Assembly: GCF_003668875.1 (NCBI RefSeq)
Contig: NZ_RAWM01000005.1
Location: 82,565 to 146,564, forward strand
Length of the DNA: 64,000 nucleotides
Direction: 5' to 3'
DNA from: Corallococcus interemptor
GTDB taxonomy: Bacteria > Myxococcota > Myxococcia > Myxococcales > Myxococcaceae
Positions 42,963-50,700 of the stretch are shown in pieces. The first letter of the stretch is position 1. Each line of letters starts with the position of its first letter. Position numbers and translations under genes: made by a program. The notes beneath the pieces were generated by a model. It was not told where the DNA came from. It saw only the letters and a program-made list of their open reading frames with translations, and ran no database searches.

Positions 42963-43964
42963 TCAGTAGAAGATCCAGTGCGGGTGGCGGATGAAGTACG
43001 AGCAGACCCCCACGTAGGCGGGCTCGGTGTCAGTCGGCGTCGCGAGCGGCACGAAGACGTCCGTGTACAGCTCGTCCACCTGCGCGTCGGTGAAGCGCTC
43101 TCCCAGGAAGTGGAGCGACCAGCGCTTCAGCGTGGCCTTGACGTCGGCCGGGTCCGCCGTGCGCGCCGCGCCATTCGGGAACAGCGCCGTGTTGTCCTGC
43201 CGGGCCAGGGCCCTGCGGCACCAGCGCTGGGAGACCTGCGTCAGCGTCAGGGCCAGCGTGGGCGAAGGAGTCCGGTCCGCGGAGACCTGGTTCATCACCG
43301 AGCCTCCCCCCAGCCCATGGTAGCGCTCGCCGCTGATGTACTGCCGGGGAGCGGGGATGGCGTCCGGCGACTGGAGCGGGAGGTACTCCTCGCCCCGGGA
43401 CTCCGCCATGTCGAAGCCGAACTCCTTCGCGTTGACGAAGAAGTCGTCGTACCCCAGCCCGAGCTGCTGGTAGAGCGCGCGCTGCATCTGGTCCGCGCTC
43501 ATGCGGGTGATGCGCGGGGCGTCGCGGTCCGGCCGGGCATCGCGCTGCTGCGTGCCGAGCCCTTGAATCCAGGTTCGCACCGCCTCCACGGGGAGCTTCG
43601 CGGTGCCCTCCGAGACGAGCTGCGCGTAGGACTTCTGGCCGATGGGCATCTGCTTGAAGGCGCCGCTTCCCCGGCCCTCCAGCAGCCGCAGCAGCTCGCT
43701 TCCGTCGGGGTCGCCGGCCTTCACCAGCCGCGCATCCGCGACGAGCAGGCCCTGGAAGGCCTCCACGGAGGCGAAGTAGCCGCGCGCGCCCTGCGCATGG
43801 CAGCCCTCGCAGTGCGGTTTGAGGCCCTCCATGACGCGCAGGGTCTCCGAGGTCGCCGGCGTGCCGCACGCCGACTGTGTCTGGGAGCGGGGGGTGGACG
43901 GCGTCACCTCCGAGCTACAGGCGGCCATCCAGGGGAGTACGAGGAGCCATGCGTAGCGGTTCAT
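42963..43964 (-). CDS. c-type-heme-motif lipoprotein, partner of DUF1501 protein
   Basis: A 333-residue lipoprotein: signal WLLVLPWMAAC, then a cytochrome-like domain with one CEGCH heme motif at about residue 53 (EGLKPHCEGCHAQGARGYFA) and a distal Met candidate in KQMPIGQKSYAQL. This is the layout of planctomycete-type cytochrome C domains. The C-terminal two thirds are helical with no known name (RALYQQLGLGYDDFFVNAKE, FLGERFTDAQVDELYTDVF), ending HPHWIFY. Its start is one base past the stop of the upstream gene and its stop is 8 bases from the DUF1501 start. Likely periplasmic electron transfer or redox sensing. Confidence 0.78.
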   Translation of the reverse strand: MNRYAWLLVLPWMAACSSEVTPSTPRSQTQSACGTPATSETLRVMEGLKPHCEGCHAQGARGYFASVEAFQGLLVADARLVKAGDPDGSELLRLLEGRGSGAFKQMPIGQKSYAQLVSEGTAKLPVEAVRTWIQGLGTQQRDARPDRDAPRITRMSADQMQRALYQQLGLGYDDFFVNAKEFGFDMAESRGEEYLPLQSPDAIPAPRQYISGERYHGLGGGSVMNQVSADRTPSPTLALTLTQVSQRWCRRALARQDNTALFPNGAARTADPADVKATLKRWSLHFLGERFTDAQVDELYTDVFVPLATPTDTEPAYVGVCSYFIRHPHWIFY

Positions 43965-43965
43965 G

Positions 43966-45813
43966 TCAGCGCCCCCTCTGGAAGAGGTCCGACTGCGTGA
44001 GTGCCTTGATGTACGGGCGGGCCTTGCGGCCTCCGGAGATGAAGCGCGCCACCTGGTCCTCCAGGTAGCCCGCCTCCTTCGCCGGGTCGATGTCCCGCCC
44101 CATCACCTGCGCGTGCAGGTGACGCACGACACACCGGTCGAACGAGCCCGAGGCGACGATGAGCTTGGCGAAACCCAGCGGCCCCACCGTCCCGTCACTC
44201 GTCTGGCCCAGCAGGGTCTGCTCCGCCGGGAGGAAGTCGATGAAGACGGCCTCCGGATTCGCGTCGGCCTGGGCCTGCGTGACGGGTGTCAGCAGCGTGT
44301 CCGGCATGTACCAGCGGTTCCAGTGGCTGAACGGGTCCGAGTGATAGGGGTACTCGCCGGTGCGCCACCGCGCGGGCCAGTGCCACACCTTGCCCACACC
44401 CGGCATCGGGTAGGTCGCGCCATGGCCCTCGAAGCCGTGCCCCACCTTCGCGAAGCGCTTGAAGTGGATGGCCGCGGGGTCCAACCGGCGGTGGCAGTGC
44501 TGGCAGGTCCCCTCCGTGCCCGGGTCCCGCTTGTACTCGTTGAACTCCTGCCCCTGCGGCGGGGAGAGCTCCTCGCAGGCCAGCATCTCCAGCGCCCGCG
44601 CGCCGCGCACGCGCTCGCGGGGATAGGCGCTGAGGAAGCCGAGGCTGGTGAGCATGCCCGCGGCGGGGATGCCCTTCATGGCCGTGGACTGCGTGCGCGG
44701 GTCGTACCGGTAGTCTCGCTCCTCCAGGAAGAAGGGGTTGCGGGCCGGCACGGAGTACTCGCGCCAGGCCGTCGGGTCGCCCTGGCGGTGGTCGGGGTCG
44801 ACCGGTGCGCTGGCGAAGCGCGACGGTCTCCACCAGGAGTCGTCCTCGAGCAGGTACGTCAACTCGCCGGCGAGGCCCTGCATGACGTAGGCAGCCTGCA
44901 GGCGCGTGGGGCCCACGGAGTAGTTGCCGAGGATGAGGTCCGTCATCGGCCGGTCGTGCCAACCGAGGTGCGCGAACAGTCGGGCGGGTTCCTCGGCGAC
45001 GAGTCGCCGCTGCCCTTGTGGACTGTGAAGCCCGTAGTCCTCCCAGCCCGGATAGCTCCCCGTGTCCGCGTGGCAGCGCGCGGCGGCGGGCCCGCAGCCA
45101 CAGTTCGCGACGGGGCCCGCGGTGGCGCAGTTCACCGTCACCGGGAAGCCGCTCGCGTCGTAGGTCTGCCCCGTGGGCGACACGCTCGCCGCGAAGCCCA
45201 CCAGCCTCGTCGTGGCGCCCGGGGCCCACCACGACTCGAGGGTGCGCTCCTCCGCGGGCGTGCCATCCGGCTTCAGGCCGTGACAGGCATCCTTGTCGTC
45301 GCGGAAGTACTTCCACGCTCCAGCCTTCGGCGTGCCCTCGGGGCACCGGACGATGGAGCGCTGCTGCTGCAGGCCATACTCCGGCGGATCCGCCGTCGGC
45401 CCCACGGGCGGGATGTTGAACCAGTCGCGCGCCGTCTCGAACAGGGTCCGGTAGAAGGTGGGCTCCTGGAGCGTCCGGTCCACGAAGGCGGAGACGTAGG
45501 CGCGCTGCGCTGCCTCGGTCCCGGCGGCCTCCAGCGCGGCGTACTCTTCATCCGTCGGAGGCTCGCCTCTCAGCGCCAGCGCGCTGCGCCGCAGCAGGCG
45601 GCTGGGGACGAGCACGTCGGCCGGCACGCCCGCGTCGGAGCCATCCGCGGGCGGGGGCTCGACGCAGCCGGCATCCCCGCCATTCGGAGTGGGTCCTGCG
45701 GGCCCGATATTGCCGGAGCAGCCCAGCCAGAAAAGGAGCGGGAGGAGCCACAGCAGCGCGCACGCGTCTCGCGCGGTGGCCAGCCCTGGGGGAGGGAGCT
45801 TTCGGTGGGGCAT
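43966..45813 (-). CDS. DUF1588-like lipoprotein with c-heme motif
   Basis: A 615-residue lipoprotein, first gene of the cassette operon. The signal ends in the lipobox WLGC. A central region contains a Cys cluster (VANCGCGPAAARCHADTGSY). The conserved C-terminal core has the CxxCH motif TCQHCHRRLDPAAIHFKRFA, the mark of DUF1588-type proteins found with DUF1501 partners, and ends in a helical DUF1585-like part (GSFDRCVVRHLHAQVMGRDI). These proteins are predicted to be periplasmic heme proteins of a poorly understood oxidative polymer-handling system. A 141-base upstream region precedes the 72-bp repeat and must hold the promoter. Confidence 0.78.
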   Translation of the reverse strand: MPHRKLPPPGLATARDACALLWLLPLLFWLGCSGNIGPAGPTPNGGDAGCVEPPPADGSDAGVPADVLVPSRLLRRSALALRGEPPTDEEYAALEAAGTEAAQRAYVSAFVDRTLQEPTFYRTLFETARDWFNIPPVGPTADPPEYGLQQQRSIVRCPEGTPKAGAWKYFRDDKDACHGLKPDGTPAEERTLESWWAPGATTRLVGFAASVSPTGQTYDASGFPVTVNCATAGPVANCGCGPAAARCHADTGSYPGWEDYGLHSPQGQRRLVAEEPARLFAHLGWHDRPMTDLILGNYSVGPTRLQAAYVMQGLAGELTYLLEDDSWWRPSRFASAPVDPDHRQGDPTAWREYSVPARNPFFLEERDYRYDPRTQSTAMKGIPAAGMLTSLGFLSAYPRERVRGARALEMLACEELSPPQGQEFNEYKRDPGTEGTCQHCHRRLDPAAIHFKRFAKVGHGFEGHGATYPMPGVGKVWHWPARWRTGEYPYHSDPFSHWNRWYMPDTLLTPVTQAQADANPEAVFIDFLPAEQTLLGQTSDGTVGPLGFAKLIVASGSFDRCVVRHLHAQVMGRDIDPAKEAGYLEDQVARFISGGRKARPYIKALTQSDLFQRGR

Positions 45814-45954
45814 CCGCGGCCCCTTGGCAAGTCACATGCCATGGGCGCTCGCGCGAGCGCTCCGAGCGGGCAGGGGCAATTTCCAGGCTCCTGCGCCGTG
45901 GCGTAACGGAGAGTGTCCACCACAGCTTGGGGTCCGCGCGCTACACCTGACGTC

Positions 45955-46026
45955 CACAACGGGAACTCCTTCCCGGTGAACGTGGACAGGAATCCCTCGC
46001 GCGTTTGGGATTGGAAGGACGCGCAG
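45955..46026 (+). repeat. 72-bp direct repeat, right copy
   Basis: Partner of 38780-38851, offset 7175 bases, 70 of 72 bases identical by eye. Confidence 0.92.
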
Positions 46027-46062
46027 TTCCTGCGCGCCTTTCCCCAACCTGTCGGGCGCTGA
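45955..46062 (+). pseudogene. C-terminal end of the disrupted glycosyltransferase-like gene
   Basis: Reads NSFPVNVDRNPSRVWDWKDA followed by QFLRAFPQPVGR and a stop. This is the native tail of the gene interrupted at 38851; deletion of the cassette by recombination between the repeats would restore one continuous but internally deleted frame. Confidence 0.65.
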
Positions 46063-46241
46063 CAGGGTGGTGCTCAGCGCTTCAGTCACATCGGCTCGCC
46101 AGGGCACAGGAGGTCGCGCAGGACGGGAGCGCCGCGCGGGCCGAGCTTCCGGCCGCTGTCTTGTCCACGCCGTAGGTCGTCGTGCCCTGCGTGATTTCGA
46201 GCCGGCCCGCCGACGTGAGGAAGCCCACCCACTCCACGTTC

Positions 46242-46503
46242 CCTCAAGCGGGGGCGGAGCCGGGGCTGGCGGAGGAGAGCCCGGCCCTGGCTGCGACAGT
46301 GGAGTCGGCGAAGGAGCGCACGCCGCGATGGGATTGGGCGGGACTGCTGCGCCGGACGTTCGCGCTGGATGTCTTCGCCTGCTCTCGGTGTGGAGGCCGC
46401 AGGAGGGTGCTGGCACACCTGACGGCCCCCGGTGGGAGACGCGCCATTCTGGAGCACCTGGTATTGCCCTCGCGGCCTGCGAAGCTGGCCCCGGCCTTGA
46501 GGA
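46242..46503 (+). pseudogene. IS91-family transposase, C-terminal remnant
   Basis: The frame includes RWDWAGLLRRTFALDVFACS, then CGGRRRVLAHLTAPGGRRAI and LEHLVLPSRPAKLAP, the conserved C terminus of IS91-type transposases in proteobacteria (DWAxLLRRxFxxDVxxCxxCGGRRR). The catalytic part is absent. The preceding 180 bases hold nothing I can assign. Confidence 0.78.
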
Positions 46504-46510
46504 CTTCTCC

Positions 46511-46987
46511 GTGGACGAGGCGACCGACATCCTCCAGGACACGTTCGGCCTCTCGGAAGCGGAGGTGCAGTTGCTCCTGGGGGGCACGAGCAGCGGCTAC
46601 GGGAAGCGGCTGCAGGCGCTGGGCCTGGAGCCACTACAGGTCCGCGAGCTGCTCACCCAGACGGAGCCGCCGCTGTTCGCCTTCTCCGACGACCTCGGGA
46701 GCTACCAGCCGATGGGCAACGCCCGATTCCTCGTCGAGACGCTCGCCGCGTTTGGCCTGAGCGGGGACGCGGCGTTCGAGTTCATCCAGGAGAACGGCGA
46801 CGCGCTGTCGGCGTTCGAGCAGGTCGACCAGTACGCCCTCCCGGAGTCGTCGCTGGGGGCCGCGATCTCCAGCGGCGACTTCTCCGCCTTCCGCGAGGAG
46901 GCGCTGCGGCTGCTGCCGGATGACATCGCCGAGGACCTGGAGCCCTACCTGGACGCGACGCCGAACACCGAGCTCTTCGAGGCCTGA
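46511..46987 (+). CDS. Hypothetical acidic protein, possibly N-terminally truncated
   Basis: A 158-residue acidic, helical protein (DEATDILQDTFGLSEAEVQL, LFAFSDDLGSYQPMGNARFL, ending EDLEPYLDATPNTELFEA). The frame remains open upstream through the IS91 remnant, so the original start is probably lost. A GTG at 46511 with GAGGA upstream is a workable start. The stop is followed by a new gene 140 bases on. No family recognised. Confidence 0.5.
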   Translation: MDEATDILQDTFGLSEAEVQLLLGGTSSGYGKRLQALGLEPLQVRELLTQTEPPLFAFSDDLGSYQPMGNARFLVETLAAFGLSGDAAFEFIQENGDALSAFEQVDQYALPESSLGAAISSGDFSAFREEALRLLPDDIAEDLEPYLDATPNTELFEA

Positions 46988-47127
46988 GGCTCGAAGGGGC
47001 AGCGCGGGATAAAGACACGGGCCCGGGTCACAACGGTCTTCATGCGCCTGGTGCCTCGGAGTGCAATCAAGCCGGCCGTGGCGCGAAGCGGGGACAGCCG
47101 TCATCCCCCCCTACCCCAGAACCTCCC

Positions 47128-47670
47128 ATGTCTGAGATTCCGAAGCGCCTGCTCTGGTTGTGCCTGCTGGGCCCGCTGCTCGCCTGTGCGTCCGCGCCGG
47201 TCCCGAAACCCGAAGCCTCCGAGAAGAGCCCGCCTGACTTCTTCGGCGCGAAGGAGCCGAAGTCCCGGCTGATGATGCTGGCGGTCATGGGTCACATTCG
47301 GCCCCGCGGCTCGCGCCAACCCACGCAAGCACAGACGCCCTTTTCGTATGCAGAATGGACGTCCATGACGCCTGAACAGCTCTTCTCACACCTACTCGAG
47401 CATAGGGAGTGCATCTCGTATATCGAGGCCTACGCGCGGGTGCTCGGTGAGCGCCCGACGCCGTGGCGAAATCTCGTCCATGCCCCGGAGATCATCCGCG
47501 CCGCGCTCCGCACCCAGCCGTGTGACGTGAATGGTCTGAGGATTCAGCTCGACGGACTCATCGTCGGTCAAGACTCGCGCGTGCCGGGCAAGGACCACTT
47601 CCGAGGCGCCCCCTACGGGCCGGCCGAGTGGAAGGCGGCCTTCGCAAGGTGGCCGCTCTGCGAGCACTGA
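47128..47670 (+). CDS. Hypothetical lipoprotein
   Basis: A 180-residue lipoprotein: LLWLCLLGPLLAC lipobox with Cys near residue 20, then a Pro/Glu/Lys linker and a small mainly helical domain (MTPEQLFSHLLEHRECISYI, LGERPTPWRNLVHAPEIIRA) with a later YGPAEWKAAFARWPLCEH end. Two or three cysteines could form a disulfide. No family recognised. It converges with the defence operon; 67 bases separate the stops. Confidence 0.68.
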   Translation: MSEIPKRLLWLCLLGPLLACASAPVPKPEASEKSPPDFFGAKEPKSRLMMLAVMGHIRPRGSRQPTQAQTPFSYAEWTSMTPEQLFSHLLEHRECISYIEAYARVLGERPTPWRNLVHAPEIIRAALRTQPCDVNGLRIQLDGLIVGQDSRVPGKDHFRGAPYGPAEWKAAFARWPLCEH

Positions 47671-47737
47671 CGGCCTCCGTAGTGCCCACCAAGCATGGCG
47701 AGGCCCGTAGAGGCCACGGCCCGGCGCCCCCCGCAGG

Positions 47738-50700
47738 CTACCGGACGGAGTCGCCCTGCACGGCCGTCTTCGTGCCGCCCCCGTGCCGCGTGACTCGCGG
47801 GCGGATGGTCACCTTCTGGGGGCGTTGCACGAACCGCGGGTCGGTGCTGCGCTGCGCCCAAACGAGCGCCTCGCCGGGTTTGAGCGACGTGACCTGTGCG
47901 TCCGCGATGCCCTCCAGCGCCACGATAGCGCCCTTGAGGTGCTTGAGCCACTGCGGCGAGGACATGCGGTGCAGCACCAGCACCGACGTCAGTTCGATGA
48001 CCGCGCGTGGGACGGAGAGCGGGTCCTGGCTCGCGATGAGGACGCTTGTCGCCTGGTGGCGCATCTCGCGGATGGTCTCCACCACCTGGCCGATGAGCTC
48101 CGACTCGGTGATGTACTTGTGCGCCTCGTCGAACACGACGAGCTTGTTGAAGTCGCGGCCCTCATGCTTGGCCTGCGCGAAGATGCGCAGCATCACCACG
48201 AAGAGACCGAGCGCCTCGTCCTTTTCAATCCACTCGTCGCGCAAGTCGACCACCACCGTCCGTCCGGGGCGCAGAAGGGCCCCGAGCCGGCGCGCGTCGT
48301 CGATGTAGGGCTCGGCCAAGTTGAGGCGGTCCTCGACGAGGCGCCGCGTGGCCTTGGGCAGGTCCGCGTCCTCAAGTTCCTGGCGGAGCGTCTTCACAGT
48401 CAGGCTTGACCGGTGGCGCCGCATGATGGCCACCAACTGCCTGAGGTAGAGCGAGTCGTTGCCGTACGCCCCGAGCAGGAACTTCCAGCTCTCCGCTCCC
48501 AGCTCCGCGGAGCTGAACTTGATGGGCTCTACGGTGAGCCCCGGGTACTCGCGGCGGCGCTGCTCGACCTTCGCTTCAGGGGACAGAAGCACCACGTCCC
48601 GGAGTCCTTGGGGCGAGGCGCCGTATTCGCGCAGCAGGCGCTCCACCTCGTCGGGCTTGGCGTTGCCGTCCACGGCGCTCGCGTATTCGGGCGCGTAGGC
48701 GTCACTCTTGTGGTAGTGGAAGATGACCGTCGCCAGCGGGGCCGGCAGCGTGTTGATGCCCGGCACCCGGGCCGTCGCCATCTCGGCGATGACGCCCAGG
48801 GTGTACGACTTGCCGAACCCCTGGACGCCGAAGAGGCTGATGGTGTTGCAGCCATTGAGGTCCAGCGCCACCTTCATCCCGCTCGCCTTGCCCAGGACGC
48901 CCGTCTGGCTCGTCCAGTCGCTTGCGCCGAGCAGGACGTCCGCTGGGCAGGAAATGGCCGCTGGCTTGGTCAGCGAAGCGGGTGCCTCGACCTGCGGCTC
49001 TGGGACGGACGGCGCCGCCTGAGGGTAGCGCGGCTCGGGCTCCCGGGCTTGGGGCACTTCGGGCACGCCCGCCTCCGGGTACACCGGGACCGCTAGCGCG
49101 CGCTGCACGGCAGCAGCCTCCTCGTCGGTGAAGGCCAGTGCCTCCTCCATCCGCTCCGAGGCAGGCGCCGGCAGAAGGCTGCGCCGGCTCGACGTGTCCC
49201 CCCAGCTCGAGCGACTCTCGCGCTCGCTAAAGCGTCCAAGCGCGTCCGCGAGCAACTGCCGCGCCTTGTCCTCACCGAGGCGATGGACGACGAAGCCGGG
49301 CTCCTCCTCGTCGACGTGCAGGCCGCTCGCCTGCCGCTCGAAGACGACGCCCAGCGAGCGGAGCTCCAGGCGGTAGCCCTCGCCCAAGCGCTCGACTCGC
49401 CCGAGCATCGCCCGGGCTTCGGAGTCCGACACCAGCCCGTAGCGGCACGCACGCCGCACGTAGAAGGCGAGCGTGCTGCCCAGCTCCTTGGCGCGGAGGG
49501 CGGTGTCGGCGCGGGGCTGCGCGAAGAGGTCCTGCGCAAAAAGCAGGCGCAGGCGCTGCTCAGTGTTCTCCGTCTGCGCGCGCATGTCGGCGTAGAGCTC
49601 GCTTCGCGCGGCCGGCGACAGCTGCTCGCGCAGCTTTACCTCAACGACGTCCATGCGAACGACGCCTGCCTCCGGGAGGCTCACCAATAGCAAATCCGCC
49701 CTACGCTGCGACCCTCCCTCACCGTCCGCAGCGAACCAAGAGCGGTGGGCGTCCATCGGGATGAGCAGCCGGTGGGCGAGGAGCCCTACACGGTCAAGGA
49801 GCCAGCGCGCGAGCAGGAGTCCGACCACCTCGGAGGCCTGGGTCCGCCCCTGCTCCAGCTTGAGTGCCAAGCGCCCGGACAGCGAGCGCAGTGTTTCTAG
49901 GAGGACCACGTCCTCCCCGGCGCGCAGTGCCAGCCCGTGCCGTTCCAGCGAGGGGCGCAGCACCGTCTCCAACTCCTCGGTGCTTCGCGTCGTCAGTAGC
50001 AGCCGCTGCCGGTCCTCCTGCAGGTACTCCGGCGCGAAGTCGAGCAGGAAGCCGGTGTCCCGCGCAGACGTGGGGCTGTCGAAGTAGTCCAGCCCAAGGT
50101 TCCGGTCGACCGTGAGCACCCAGTCACACGCCTCGTGCACCTGTTTGAGGAGTGCCTGGCTACCCGCGTCCAACTGCAGCGCCACCAGGGGCGCGACGTC
50201 CTCGGCGACGGGTCGGCCCAGGGCGTGGCTGGCCTGGAGCGCCTGGGCTGCGTGTACGGCCAACGTAAGCAGGCCCTCCTGCTCCGAGGCGTTCGAAGGA
50301 AGCGCGGAGTTGAGTCCCTTCACCCAGCCGAACTGGGGGCCCTGGGACTCCAGGCGCATCTCCGGCTCCTGGACGAGCCCGCCCACGAAGGACCCACGCC
50401 GCAACGCGTCCACGCGGCCGACGCGGCACTGCACCGGGAACTGCTCCAGCAGGAGAGCGACGTGGCCAGGGAATCGCTCCGGAGACTGGAGAAACTCCGC
50501 CGTGGCGTGGCGCGAAAACACCAACTTGGGGCGAAGGTGGTTGCTCGTTTCGAGCGCGAACTCGTCGTCCTCCCCCACTTGGCGCTCGGGGTCCAAGAGA
50601 CTCTCGAGGCCGTCCACCCCAGCCTCCACATGCTCCGCTGCGGCGAACAGGTGCACCGAGTAGCGCAGCGCGAGTGGCGTGGGGCGCAGCGCCGCGCGCA

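Larger units (their letters stand above)
38852..45954 (-). mobile_element. 7.1-kb gene cassette bounded by 72-bp direct repeats
   Basis: The cassette contains exactly one leftward four-gene operon plus 141 bases upstream of it, with the left boundary at the last base of the final stop codon. The repeats on both sides are parts of the same disrupted gene. No transposase or integrase lies inside; an IS91 transposase remnant lies 0.2 kb to the right. The mechanism of insertion is unknown. Confidence 0.6.
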
